From Prevotella sp. (lineage in GTDB: Bacteria > Bacteroidota > Bacteroidia > Bacteroidales > Dysgonomonadaceae), in contig JAISKQ010000127.1 in assembly GCA_031260865.1 (NCBI GenBank), positions 1 through 11,891 on the forward strand: a DNA stretch of 11,891 bases. The letters run 5' to 3'. Below are positions 1 through 7,510 of this stretch, piece after piece. A program made the translations under genes and the position numbers. The first letter of the stretch is position 1, and every line of letters starts with the position of its first letter. Below the pieces are notes generated by a model that was not told where the DNA came from, made no database searches, and worked only from the letters and a program-made list of their open reading frames with translations.

Positions 1-20
1 ATAATTTCTATCATATACTT

Positions 21-482
21 TTATGAAAAGAAGCGGATAGTTAACGGGTAAGCCCAATACTCATCGTTGTTCGCTCTTACTGCCGCTATGATAATAAATA
101 TGATTTCAAGGACGAATAACACGCCAAGAATAAGGAACCCGACTATAAGAAAACACAGAGGAATAGCAACAACAACGTAAATAAGCATACTCAACATAAA
201 GTTTGCTATATTCTTGCCATGCTTGTTTACAGCCTCGCTTTTATCCGCGTTTATCAGCCACAGCACTATCGGAAGGATAAAGCCCAGACCCGGAATAATA
301 TATCCTGCAAATTGCGAGAGGTGCATAAAGACCAGATAGGAATTTTCGCCCATACCCATCGCGGTAAAACCGCTATTGTTATTATTCAATATCTTAGCCT
401 TTTCCCGTTGGTATTCTTCTTCGGAAATAGCGCCTTTGGCTCTTAAATCCGCCAACATTTCTAAAGTTCTGTATTCATCCAT
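21..482 (-). CDS. SHOCT plus DUF4870 small membrane protein
   Basis: A 153-residue protein of unknown function. Residues 1-32 look like a SHOCT-type short helical module (leucine-rich helix, 'KGAISEEEY' turn, second helix), usually a partner-binding or oligomerisation segment. Residues 37-45 are a linker. From about residue 48 it matches the DUF4870 pattern: hydrophobic stretches at about 50-77, 93-112 and 113-136, with the charged loop 'NADKSEAVNKHGKNIANF' (79-96) typical of the family. This suggests an inner-membrane protein with three or four membrane passes. SHOCT is usually at a C-terminus, but SHOCT-first DUF4870 proteins are a familiar arrangement. The ATG at 482 is the only sensible start. 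It lies 76 bp downstream of the recQ stop and has its own promoter-like sequence. Family assignment is good; biochemical role unknown. Confidence 0.85.
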   Translation of the reverse strand: MDEYRTLEMLADLRAKGAISEEEYQREKAKILNNNNSGFTAMGMGENSYLVFMHLSQFAGYIIPGLGFILPIVLWLINADKSEAVNKHGKNIANFMLSMLIYVVVAIPLCFLIVGFLILGVLFVLEIIFIIIAAVRANNDEYWAYPLTIRFFS

Positions 483-492
483 AACAAAATGA

Positions 493-513
493 CATTTTTA
501 GTATCCTAAAATG
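493..513 (-). promoter_or_regulatory. Small leader hairpin before the DUF4870 gene
   Basis: An imperfect palindrome: CATTTTTAG and CTAAAATG flank a TATC loop (8 pairs and one bulged base). It lies 11 bp upstream of the start codon at 482 and just inside the mRNA start predicted from the promoter candidate at 522-552. It could be a 5'-end stabilising hairpin or a weak terminator for recQ. It is AT-rich, so modest confidence. Confidence 0.3.
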
Positions 514-521
514 ATAAAACG

Positions 522-552
522 TAAAGATATATAAAACTTATAACGTTACAAG
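522..552 (-). promoter_or_regulatory. Candidate Bacteroidetes-type promoter for the DUF4870 gene
   Basis: On the minus strand, CTTG (549-552) is followed after 19 bases by TATCTTTA (522-529). This resembles the Bacteroidetes primary sigma consensus TTTG-N19-21-TAnnTTTG, with 7 of 8 positions in the -7 box and three of four in the -33 box. It lies in the gap after recQ, about 40 bp upstream of the start at 482. Inferred from pattern only. Confidence 0.4.
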
Positions 553-558
553 TATTCG

Positions 559-2469
559 TTAGGAGTTTATTCGGCTCACTTTCCCCGATTTTAGTTTCAA
601 TTTACCTTTATCCGTCAAAAAACGAATAACATACACAATATCCCGCGATTTATATCCGGATAACCGCTTCGTGATGGAATCAATTGGTAATGAATCATCT
701 TCATCTTTCAGCAGTTCATTGACGCTTCGGGTTATTTCATCAAACAGGACATTGCTTATTCCTTTATTATTCTTAGCCATGCACACATCGCACTGCCCGC
801 ATTCCCCCATGTCCTTTTCACCGAAATAAGACAGCAAAATACGACTTCTGCATACTTCCGTCTGTTCGGCATAGTGGTTCATCGCCTGTATCCTCTTTTC
901 AAAGCGCAGTTTGCGGGTTTCATTCACAAGGCGGGGTATCGTCAAGTATTTACTGTCAACTCGCGGTTGCGTATAAGCAACCAATGGCGTTTTCTTATGA
1001 GGAATAAAATCTATGATTTTCCGCTTATCCAGTACTTTCAGCATTTCATAAACCGTATCGCGCGACATGTCCAACCTCTGCGCTATTTCCGCTTCGTCGA
1101 TAGTGGCATAGTTCGTGAAAAGCCCGGTATAAAGGCGCAGAATCGTATTCACCAACTGGTCGTAATTTCTGTCGAAATCATAATGGTATAAATCATCCCG
1201 ATAGACCGTAAACATCAGCCGTGAACGGTTATCCACCTCATCGGTGTATTCGACATATCCTGCCAAATCCAAAATTTTCAGGGCATTATGCGCCGGCAAC
1301 AAGGGCAACTTATAGCTGGCGCAGAATTGTCGGATATTGAAATCAAAGGTCATACCCATGCCGTAACCCTCCGCTACCTGAAAGAAATAGGCAAGCGAGT
1401 CATACACATGATAAATAAACTCCCTGTCGGGAAATTCGTCCCTGACGCGTTTTTCCAACTTTTTACTATCATTCTTATCGTACAGGATAAGGGCATACGC
1501 CTTTTCACCGTCGCGCCCCGCGCGCCCCGCCTCCTGAAAATATTCTTCGATAGAATTAGGCAGATCGGTATGGATGACCAACCTCACATCGGGTTTGTCT
1601 ATTCCCATCCCAAAAGCGTTGGTGCAAACAATGACACGGGTCTCGTTATTCTTCCACGCGTTCTGCTTGCGGGTCTTATCCGCGCCGCTTAAACCCGCGT
1701 GGTAGAAATCGGAGGAAAGCCCATTCTGTAACAGTAAGTCAGACGTCTCCTTTGTCCGTTGACGACTACGCACATAAATAATGGTAGAGCCTTTCATCTT
1801 TTTCAGAATACGAACTAATTCGTCCAACTTCCCTTCGGTTCCGCGCACGATATATGCCAAATTTTTCCGCTCAAAACTCTTGCGAAATACATTCTTCCGC
1901 CTGAACCGCAATTGTTCCTGAATGTCGTCTATCACATCGGGCGTCGCTGTCGCCGTCAATGCCAACACAGGTACGTCGGGTATATGCCGGCGAATATCCG
2001 CGATCTTGAGATAGGAAGGACGGAAATCGTATCCCCATTGCGAAATGCAGTGCGATTCGTCCACCACAAGCAGGCAGATGTTCATCGCTTTAAGCTTGCT
2101 CAGAAACAACTGCGTCGCAAGCCGTTCGGGAGAAACATAGAGGAATTTGAAATCACCAAACACAGCGTTTTCAAGGGTGGTTATAATCTCTTGGCGGGTC
2201 ATCCCCGAATAAACGGACAACGCCTTAATACCCCTGTCCCTCAAATTATCCACCTGATCTTTCATTAAGGCAATCAGCGGCGTGACAACAAGACAAAGAC
2301 CTTCCATCGCCATTGCCGGCACTTGGAAGGTCAATGATTTTCCGCCTCCTGTGGGCATCAGCCCCAGGGTATCTTTTCCCTCGCTAACCGAATGAATAAT
2401 ATCTTCCTGTAACGGGCGAAACTCGTCGTAACCCCAATACCGTTTGAGTATCTTATGAAAATTATCCAT
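559..2469 (-). CDS. recQ: RecQ family ATP-dependent DNA helicase
   Basis: A 636-residue 3'-5' DNA helicase for recombinational repair and replication-fork processing in the cytoplasm. Visible motifs: motif 0 region 'EFRPLQEDII' (16-25), Walker A 'MPTGGGKS' (38-45), DEAH-type box 'DESH' (137-140), RecQ aromatic-rich loop 'QWGYDFRPSY' (144-153), 'TATAT' (172-176), and motif VI 'QEAGRAGRDG' (312-321). The four zinc cysteines are C541, C558, C561 and C564. About 200 residues separate the helicase core from the zinc site; in E. coli RecQ it is only about 40. The insert holds a winged-helix-like stretch at about 453-500 ('IAQRLDMSRDTVYEMLKVLD'). A second short helical/wing segment ends the protein, and no HRDC domain is evident. 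Start is the ATG at 2469. It is separated from the upstream lipoprotein gene by a 99-bp repeat-containing gap. Confidence 0.96.
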   Translation of the reverse strand: MDNFHKILKRYWGYDEFRPLQEDIIHSVSEGKDTLGLMPTGGGKSLTFQVPAMAMEGLCLVVTPLIALMKDQVDNLRDRGIKALSVYSGMTRQEIITTLENAVFGDFKFLYVSPERLATQLFLSKLKAMNICLLVVDESHCISQWGYDFRPSYLKIADIRRHIPDVPVLALTATATPDVIDDIQEQLRFRRKNVFRKSFERKNLAYIVRGTEGKLDELVRILKKMKGSTIIYVRSRQRTKETSDLLLQNGLSSDFYHAGLSGADKTRKQNAWKNNETRVIVCTNAFGMGIDKPDVRLVIHTDLPNSIEEYFQEAGRAGRDGEKAYALILYDKNDSKKLEKRVRDEFPDREFIYHVYDSLAYFFQVAEGYGMGMTFDFNIRQFCASYKLPLLPAHNALKILDLAGYVEYTDEVDNRSRLMFTVYRDDLYHYDFDRNYDQLVNTILRLYTGLFTNYATIDEAEIAQRLDMSRDTVYEMLKVLDKRKIIDFIPHKKTPLVAYTQPRVDSKYLTIPRLVNETRKLRFEKRIQAMNHYAEQTEVCRSRILLSYFGEKDMGECGQCDVCMAKNNKGISNVLFDEITRSVNELLKDEDDSLPIDSITKRLSGYKSRDIVYVIRFLTDKGKLKLKSGKVSRINS

Positions 2470-2490
2470 TCTTTAATGTGCGGATTAAAC

Positions 2491-2568
2491 AATATGCCAA
2501 TATGCCAATGTAATTGATATTCTTACCATTGGCATATCGGCATATTAACAAATTAACAAATTAGCTAA
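2491..2568 (-). repeat. Octamer array with 20-bp inverted repeat
   Basis: Plus-strand bases 2529-2568 read as five in-phase octamers: TTGGCATA, TCGGCATA, TTAACAAA, TTAACAAA, TTAGCTAA. Bases 2491-2510 are two and a half AATATGCC octamers. The AATATGCC side (2491-2510) is the inverted complement of 2527-2546 with one mismatch, separated by a 16-base spacer. In minus-strand RNA the mismatch becomes a G-U pair, so all 20 positions can pair. No U-run follows, so it is not a standard terminator. It occupies nearly the whole gap between the metallo-hydrolase stop and recQ. Confidence 0.8.
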
Positions 2569-3369
2569 TCAGTTCTTCATCGGACGTACTTCCAACGTTA
2601 TGCCGGTTCCATCCAAAGCTTTGCTTATCTTATCATTATCAAACTCCGACATGTGGTAAGGGTAAAGGACTTTCGGCCGCACCTTCTTAGCCGCGTCCAC
2701 AAACATATCGTCGTTCATTGTGTATGGCAGGTTCTTTGGCAGGAATGCTATATCAATAGACCCTTTCAACCGATCCATTTCGGGTATGTTCTCCGTATCG
2801 CCCGCCACATATACTTTCTTATCGCCAAAGCTGAAGACATAACCGTTTCCTCTGCCTTTAGGGTGGTAAAAACCTCCTTGCGGATTCTTATTCACAATGT
2901 TATAAGCAGGAACGGCTTCTATCGAAATATCGCTCCATACGGTTTTATCTCCGTTATTCATTATATCGCCATATTTCAATATTTCATTGCATACTTTCGA
3001 TACAATGTAGTGCGTATCTGCCCTTTTCACCGCATTTATGGCTACCGTATCCAAATGGTCGGCATGTTCATGCGTAAGGATTATCAAATCAGCTTTGGGC
3101 AGTTTTGAATAATCAGCTATCTTGGAATACGGGTCAACCTGAATGATTTTGCCACCATATTCAAACATCACCGAACCGTGCCCTACAAGCGTCACTTTCA
3201 ACGGCCCTTTATTTGTCTCATAGACATCTGCTTTTATATACTCCGACTGTGTTGCCATACTTAACGAATCTGTTGTTGTACCGCTGTTTGCTTTCGCCGC
3301 CGATTTATTTCCGCAAGCCGTAAACAGACAGAATACAATGGTAAACGATAATACAAAATATTTTTTCAT
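2569..3369 (-). CDS. UlaG-like metallo-beta-lactamase-fold lipoprotein
   Basis: A 266-residue MBL-fold hydrolase of the UlaG/lactamase_B_2 type; substrate unknown. An N-terminal signal (KK, hydrophobic 4-16) ends at a lipobox-like F-T-A-C19. The residues after C19 (GNKSAAK) lack the acidic surface-export signal known in Bacteroidetes, so a periplasm-facing lipoprotein is more likely. Metal ligands are visible: 'THEHADHLD' (H100, H102, D104, H105), D191 in 'VAGDTE' and H239 in 'YPYHMSEFD'. The 'LVGHGSVMFEYGGKIIQVDPY' region (61-81) is the family's first strand pair. The start at 3369 has an AAGG-like site 6 bp upstream, the clearest Shine-Dalgarno in the window. It follows recJ by 18 bp and is probably cotranscribed with it, although an exported hydrolase has no obvious role in DNA repair. 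Confidence 0.9.
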   Translation of the reverse strand: MKKYFVLSFTIVFCLFTACGNKSAAKANSGTTTDSLSMATQSEYIKADVYETNKGPLKVTLVGHGSVMFEYGGKIIQVDPYSKIADYSKLPKADLIILTHEHADHLDTVAINAVKRADTHYIVSKVCNEILKYGDIMNNGDKTVWSDISIEAVPAYNIVNKNPQGGFYHPKGRGNGYVFSFGDKKVYVAGDTENIPEMDRLKGSIDIAFLPKNLPYTMNDDMFVDAAKKVRPKVLYPYHMSEFDNDKISKALDGTGITLEVRPMKN

Positions 3370-3387
3370 AAGCCTTCTACTTTAAGT

Positions 3388-5115
3388 TTAACTAAGTTGT
3401 CCTGAATCAATATCTTTTATATAAAGTTGAATATTCGTCTTTCCGTTATGGGTGTTTTCTTCGAGCGTATAACATATATCGAAAGGTATGCCGCTTTTTA
3501 CTTTTTCATAGCTGTCGCTCTGACGGAACGCGATGCCGTTAACCGGTGTAGAAGTAGTAGCGTCCACCATTTCAAGTTTCAGATGCACATTGTCTTTCCC
3601 TACCAATTTACTTGTTCCGTAATCCAAAACATTAGCCGTCGCGAATATAGGATTCAGGTTTTCGGGACCAAAAGGCGCGAATCCGGCTAAATCCTCGGCA
3701 AATTCGGCGTTTATATCCGTGAAGGTCAGTTCCGCGTCCACATTTATCTGGGGACGCATCATTTCGGGCGCTATCATTTCAAGGGACAATGCTTCGAAAC
3801 GGCGTTTAAATTCCATTAAGTTTTCTTCTTTCAAGGATAATCCCGCCGCATAGGTATGCCCTCCAAAGTTTTCAAGAATGTCTTTACAAGCCTCGATAGC
3901 CTTGTAAACATCGAAACCCATCACCGAACGCGCCGAACCGGTTATCAAGCCTTGCGAATGAGTCAACACAACCGCGGGGCGGAGATATTTCTCTGTCAAA
4001 CGGGAAGCGACTATCCCGATTACCCCTTTATGCCATGTTTCATTATAGATGACGATGCTCTTTTTCTCCTTCATGTTCACATTTTCGTCTATGAACTGAA
4101 TAGCCTCTTCGGTAATGCGTTTATCCAATTCGCGACGGTCGTCGTTATAATGGTCTATGTTCATACTCTTTTCACGAGCGTCTTCTATTGTACTGGACAA
4201 CAACAAATCCACCGCCTCTTTTCCTTTCATCATACGACCGGACGCGTTGATACGCGGACCTATCTTGAAAATAATATCGTTAATGGTAATATTTTTATAA
4301 GTCAGCCCGCAAATATCGATGATTCCTTTCAATCCCAGACTGGGGTTTGAATTAATCTGTTTTAATCCATAAAAGGTAAGAATACGGTTTTCTCCGGTAA
4401 TGGGTACAATATCGGAAGCAACGCTGACAGCGACAAGGTCGAGCAAATCGGTGATTTCAGAGAAGTCAATTTTATTGTTCTGCGCCAAAGCCTCTACCAA
4501 CTTAAAGCCTACTCCGCATCCCGAAAGATGTTCATACGGGTAAGTAGAATCCAGCCGTTTGGCGTCAATAACGGCGACGGCGTCCGGCAACACATCGCCC
4601 GGCATGTGGTGGTCTCCAATGATAAAATCGATACCTTTACTTTTGGCATAATCCACCTTTTCATTGGCTTTTATACCGCAATCAAGGGCGATAATAAGTT
4701 TCACGCCTGTTTCCTCGGCGTAATCTATCCCTTGTTCGGAGATTCCGTAACCCTCGTCGTAACGGTCGGGAATATAATAATCAAGATTGGTGGTAAACTT
4801 TCGTAGAAACTTGTAAACAAGCGCGACAGCGGTTGTTCCGTCCACATCATAATCACCGTATATCAATATACGTTGTTTTTGTCCCAGCGCCATCTCTATC
4901 CTTTTTATCGCTTTATCCATATCGGGCAACAAGAAAGGATCATGTAAATCTTTCAAATTCGGATGAAAAAATTTACGAGCATCTACCACAGAAGATATAC
5001 CTCTCTGCAACAGAAGCTGGCTAAGAACAGGGCTTATACCTAATTTCTTAGCGAGCTCATCTCTTTGCTCTTTTTGCTGGGTTGTCAGGGCTTCGTAATT
5101 CCATTTGTAAATCAT
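3388..5115 (-). CDS. recJ: Single-stranded-DNA-specific exonuclease RecJ
   Basis: A 575-residue 5'-3' single-strand DNA exonuclease of the DHH superfamily, acting with RecQ in RecF-pathway repair, mismatch repair and gap processing. DHH-domain motifs: 'YGDYDVDGT' (86-94), 'DCG' (145-147), 'GDHH' (167-170) and 'SVASDIVPI' (231-239), which supply Mn/Mg ligands. Then come 'RINASGRM' (288-295), 'WHKGVIGIVASRL' (361-373) and the DHHA1 substrate-binding motifs 'GSARS' (393-397) and 'FGGH' (417-420). The remainder is an OB-like C-terminal domain. Length is normal for the family. The start at 5115 (MIYKWNY) fits family N-termini and is preceded by an A9 run without Shine-Dalgarno. The next gene starts 18 bp after its stop. 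Confidence 0.96.
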   Translation of the reverse strand: MIYKWNYEALTTQQKEQRDELAKKLGISPVLSQLLLQRGISSVVDARKFFHPNLKDLHDPFLLPDMDKAIKRIEMALGQKQRILIYGDYDVDGTTAVALVYKFLRKFTTNLDYYIPDRYDEGYGISEQGIDYAEETGVKLIIALDCGIKANEKVDYAKSKGIDFIIGDHHMPGDVLPDAVAVIDAKRLDSTYPYEHLSGCGVGFKLVEALAQNNKIDFSEITDLLDLVAVSVASDIVPITGENRILTFYGLKQINSNPSLGLKGIIDICGLTYKNITINDIIFKIGPRINASGRMMKGKEAVDLLLSSTIEDAREKSMNIDHYNDDRRELDKRITEEAIQFIDENVNMKEKKSIVIYNETWHKGVIGIVASRLTEKYLRPAVVLTHSQGLITGSARSVMGFDVYKAIEACKDILENFGGHTYAAGLSLKEENLMEFKRRFEALSLEMIAPEMMRPQINVDAELTFTDINAEFAEDLAGFAPFGPENLNPIFATANVLDYGTSKLVGKDNVHLKLEMVDATTSTPVNGIAFRQSDSYEKVKSGIPFDICYTLEENTHNGKTNIQLYIKDIDSGQLS

Positions 5116-5396
5116 TATATATCGTTTTTTTTTCTTCTGTATCAGCGAGGTTAACCAACATTTATTATATCAATACATAACGGGCATCAACCTCAAGCAG
5201 CACTTTCTTTCGCTCAAGCGGTCTGCTACTAATTTGTAAAGATAACATATTGTAACCAAAAACGTAGTATGTGATTTACTTTTTATTTATTATTATGAAT
5301 AAAAATAATCGTAAATATAGCCCCATTCTATCCCATCATTCTTCCGCACAAAAAAGTCCTGTTTAAAGCAAAACTCCTATCCTAAACATCCGGTCA
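5116..5396. other. 281-bp gap between proC and recJ
   Basis: No credible small gene or RNA was recognised here. The stretch is AT-rich in its middle (about 5240-5320). It holds a TATCTTTA box on the minus strand (5237-5244) resembling the -7 element, but without a suitably spaced -33 element. There is also a repeated CTCAAGC word (near 5191 and 5213). The recJ promoter presumably lies here, but I cannot place it with confidence. No convincing terminator for proC is seen. Confidence 0.5.
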
Positions 5397-6182
5397 TTAT
5401 TTTACATGACTCGCTTTCAATCCCCTGATAACGGCAGACGTAAATCCGGCGTGCTCCATCTCATTCAGCCCTTTTATGGTAATGCCGCCGGCTGTCGTCA
5501 CTTTATCTATCTCGGCTTCGGGATGAGAATCATTCGCTTCCATCAGTTCTACCGCTCCACGTAACGTTTGCAGGATGGCATTTTTTGCCTGATGGGGATA
5601 TAATCCCATTTCAACGCCACCTTCCATCGCCGCCCTGATATACCGGAAGGCATAAGCGATGCCGCAAGAGGCAAGCGAAGTGGCAGCCGACATCAGTTTT
5701 TCTTCTATCAGTTCGGCTTTACCCAATTCACCGAAGATATTCATAATTAAACCAACCTGTTCCTGCCGCGCGTTCAATGAGGACACAAAGGTCATACTCT
5801 GCTTTTGCGCTATCGCCGTGTTGGGAAGCACCCTGAAAACAGCCTTTTGAGCCACAGACCAGCCTGCTAATTGCTCCAACGAAACGACAGAAGCGACAGA
5901 TACCAATATCTGCGCCGGATTCGTCAACTTATCCTTGTAGCTTTGTAATATCTCTTCTACCAGCCACGGCTTTACGGCAATCACAACAATATCCGCCGCA
6001 GACAGAGAATCGTATATGCCCGTTACCGCGTCCAAGGCAGGATTAAACGTTTTTAACCGAGCCGTTGTACCCGGCGTCCTGTTTATCACGGATATATCCT
6101 GAGGCTTGAAAAAAGACCCTGTGGATAAACCTTTCGCTATCGCGCCGCCCATATTGCCGCCGCCAACAATCGATATTTTCAT
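5397..6182 (-). CDS. proC: Pyrroline-5-carboxylate reductase
   Basis: A 261-residue enzyme reducing 1-pyrroline-5-carboxylate to L-proline with NAD(P)H, the last step of proline synthesis, in the cytoplasm. The Rossmann nucleotide loop is 'IVGGGNMGGAIAKGL' (5-19), followed by 'VIAVKPW' at the cofactor-binding edge and 'FRVLPNTA'. The C-terminal helical signature includes 'TTAGGITIKGLNEMEHAGF', matching the conserved GG-x-T motif of the ProC active site. Length matches the family (about 260-275). The start at 6182 gives the usual MKISIVGGG N-terminus. It is probably monocistronic or first in its unit, with a terminator-like hairpin for aroB and a -7-like box upstream. Confidence 0.96.
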   Translation of the reverse strand: MKISIVGGGNMGGAIAKGLSTGSFFKPQDISVINRTPGTTARLKTFNPALDAVTGIYDSLSAADIVVIAVKPWLVEEILQSYKDKLTNPAQILVSVASVVSLEQLAGWSVAQKAVFRVLPNTAIAQKQSMTFVSSLNARQEQVGLIMNIFGELGKAELIEEKLMSAATSLASCGIAYAFRYIRAAMEGGVEMGLYPHQAKNAILQTLRGAVELMEANDSHPEAEIDKVTTAGGITIKGLNEMEHAGFTSAVIRGLKASHVK

Positions 6183-6194
6183 AATGTTTTTTTT

Positions 6195-6235
6195 AGTTAC
6201 GAGTTACTGCGCCCTTCGGGCAGTTACAAGTTACA
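6195..6235. repeat. AGTTAC heptamer array around a GC-rich mini-hairpin
   Basis: Four AGTTACn heptamers begin at 6195, 6202, 6222 and 6229, two on each side of a core containing GCCC-TTC-GGGC (6211-6221). All four units are in the same orientation, so this is a direct-repeat array with a palindromic insert, not a simple inverted repeat. It lies 13-53 bp upstream of the proC start, within its likely leader. The architecture resembles the islands at 2491-2568 and 7511-7614. Confidence 0.75.
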
Positions 6236-6303
6236 AGAGTTCTAAATACTTATACACATTACTTCCGGTTATAATGAGTAACTCTATCCAACAACTTATC
6301 ATC

Positions 6304-6311
6304 CAAAGATA
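6304..6311 (-). promoter_or_regulatory. Candidate -7 box for proC
   Basis: The minus strand reads TATCTTTG, a full match to the Bacteroidetes TAnnTTTG box. No good TTTG lies 19-21 bp upstream, because that position falls in the aroB terminator hairpin. If used, it would give a proC leader of roughly 115 bases containing the heptamer array. Pattern evidence only. Confidence 0.3.
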
Positions 6312-6344
6312 AACAATAAAATCATTCTCCTCTGAGAAGTGATT
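6308..6344 (-). terminator. Probable intrinsic terminator of aroB
   Basis: Minus-strand RNA from the aroB end can form AAUCA-C-UUCUC / loop AGAG / GAGAA-UGAUU (6320-6344; 10 pairs, one bulge). It is followed by UUAUUGUUUAUC. The U-tract is interrupted, so termination may be partial. The position 15 bp after the aroB stop fits. Confidence 0.5.
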
Positions 6345-6358
6345 CCCGGAGGATTTTT

Positions 6359-7414
6359 TTATAGCCCTACACATTCGCGAAGGAAATCAATTGAATCAAA
6401 TACAGCCTCTTTCCTCGCGGTTTGGTTAATCTCCACCTTGCCCACATCGGAGAGAAAGGTAAAATTGACCGTACCCGATTCATTCTTCTTATCATGCTTC
6501 ATATATTCGTACAGGCGGTCATAGTGGTCGCAATCGAAATAGAAGCCATCATAATTGTCCTTGATAAAGCGAACCGTTTTATGCAGCTTATCCGCAGGAA
6601 AGCCGAAAAACACATGCGACAGGTATAGCTCGCAAATGATACCCCAAGCTACCGCATAACCATGCAGCACCGGTTTGCCCAACTCGTAAGAAAGGCTCTC
6701 GAAAGCATGTCCGATAGTATGCCCCAGATTCAGAGCCTTACGGATACCTTTCTCCAATGGGTCAAGCTCTACAATACGTTCTTTGACGGCGACAGAATCA
6801 ACGACAAGCTGCTTTAGCTTATCGTAATCAATCTTTTCCGTATCAAAGGATATGGTTGCTTTCCACTCTTTATCACTGTCAACCAAGCCGTGCTTAATCA
6901 TCTCGGCATAGCCCGACAGAAAGTTGGAATGGTCGAGGCTCTTAAAAAACACCGAGTCAATCAACACCGTTTCGGCAGGAGCAAAGACGCCAATCTCGTT
7001 TTTCAAGCCGTTGAAATTTATACCCGTCTTCCCTCCTACCGCCGCGTCCACAGCGCCAAGCAATGTCGTGGGGATATTAATACATTTAATACCCCGTTTA
7101 AAGCCGGCGGCGGCGAATCCTCCAATATCGGTAAGCATCCCTCCTCCCAAGTTGATGAGCAGCGAATGACGAGTTGCCTCGTTTTCGGAAAGATACGTCC
7201 AAATAGAAGCCAGCGCGTCTATGTTCTTATTGCCATCCCCTGCCTTTATTACCATTTTCCCGGCTTTTGCTATCCGCTCATTATTTTTGATAACGGGATA
7301 ACAAAATTTCTCCGTATTTTCGTCCGTCAGCAAAAACAACTTATCGAAAGACAACTGTCCCAAGATATTGGATAGATCTTTATTCAGATCAGTGGATTTT
7401 ATAACTTTCTGCAT
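6359..7414 (-). CDS. aroB: 3-dehydroquinate synthase
   Basis: A 351-residue NAD- and metal-dependent enzyme converting DAHP to 3-dehydroquinate, step two of the shikimate pathway. Motifs: 'GGGMLTDIGGFAAAGFKRG' (90-108, NAD-binding glycine loop), 'PTTLLGAVDAAVGGKTGIN' (115-133), 'YAEMIKHGL' with metal ligand E171, and 'NLGHTIGHAFE' with H232, then H251 in 'LHGYAVAWG' as the remaining metal ligands. Its N-terminus is shorter than that of E. coli AroB, as is usual in Bacteroidetes. The start at 7414 (MQKVIKSTD) is accepted; there is no Shine-Dalgarno. It is not directly linked to aroA, which lies about 2.7 kb upstream beyond fic and fmt, so the two are probably separate transcription units. Confidence 0.96.
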   Translation of the reverse strand: MQKVIKSTDLNKDLSNILGQLSFDKLFLLTDENTEKFCYPVIKNNERIAKAGKMVIKAGDGNKNIDALASIWTYLSENEATRHSLLINLGGGMLTDIGGFAAAGFKRGIKCINIPTTLLGAVDAAVGGKTGINFNGLKNEIGVFAPAETVLIDSVFFKSLDHSNFLSGYAEMIKHGLVDSDKEWKATISFDTEKIDYDKLKQLVVDSVAVKERIVELDPLEKGIRKALNLGHTIGHAFESLSYELGKPVLHGYAVAWGIICELYLSHVFFGFPADKLHKTVRFIKDNYDGFYFDCDHYDRLYEYMKHDKKNESGTVNFTFLSDVGKVEINQTARKEAVFDSIDFLRECVGL

Positions 7415-7492
7415 TTGGGTATGTTTTAACTATAATCATTCTAAAACGCTCATTAAATTAACGTTTATTAAGCTTATATTGTTAAAAAGTAA

Positions 7493-7500
7493 CAAAAGTA
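7493..7500 (-). promoter_or_regulatory. Candidate -7 box for aroB
   Basis: The minus strand reads TACTTTTG, a full match to TAnnTTTG, about 79 bp upstream of the aroB start. There is no clear TTTG at the expected -33 distance; that interval falls inside the repeat island at 7511-7614. AT-rich context makes chance matches likely. Confidence 0.3.
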
Positions 7501-7510
7501 ACACTTTTCA

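Noticed and set aside
874..1191. Plus-strand reading frames opposite recQ, recJ, aroB, fmt and aroA
   Set aside because: They lie antisense to well-supported genes, show no recognisable domains and have unlikely compositions. They are shadow frames.
559..5115. A defence island built from RecQ, RecJ and a nuclease-like MBL protein
   Set aside because: RecQ and RecJ look like the housekeeping copies. The MBL protein carries a lipoprotein signal and so acts outside the cytoplasm. No other defence genes are present.
5116..5396. A small RNA or riboswitch upstream of recJ
   Set aside because: I found only weak, short complementary segments and no recognisable conserved RNA fold.
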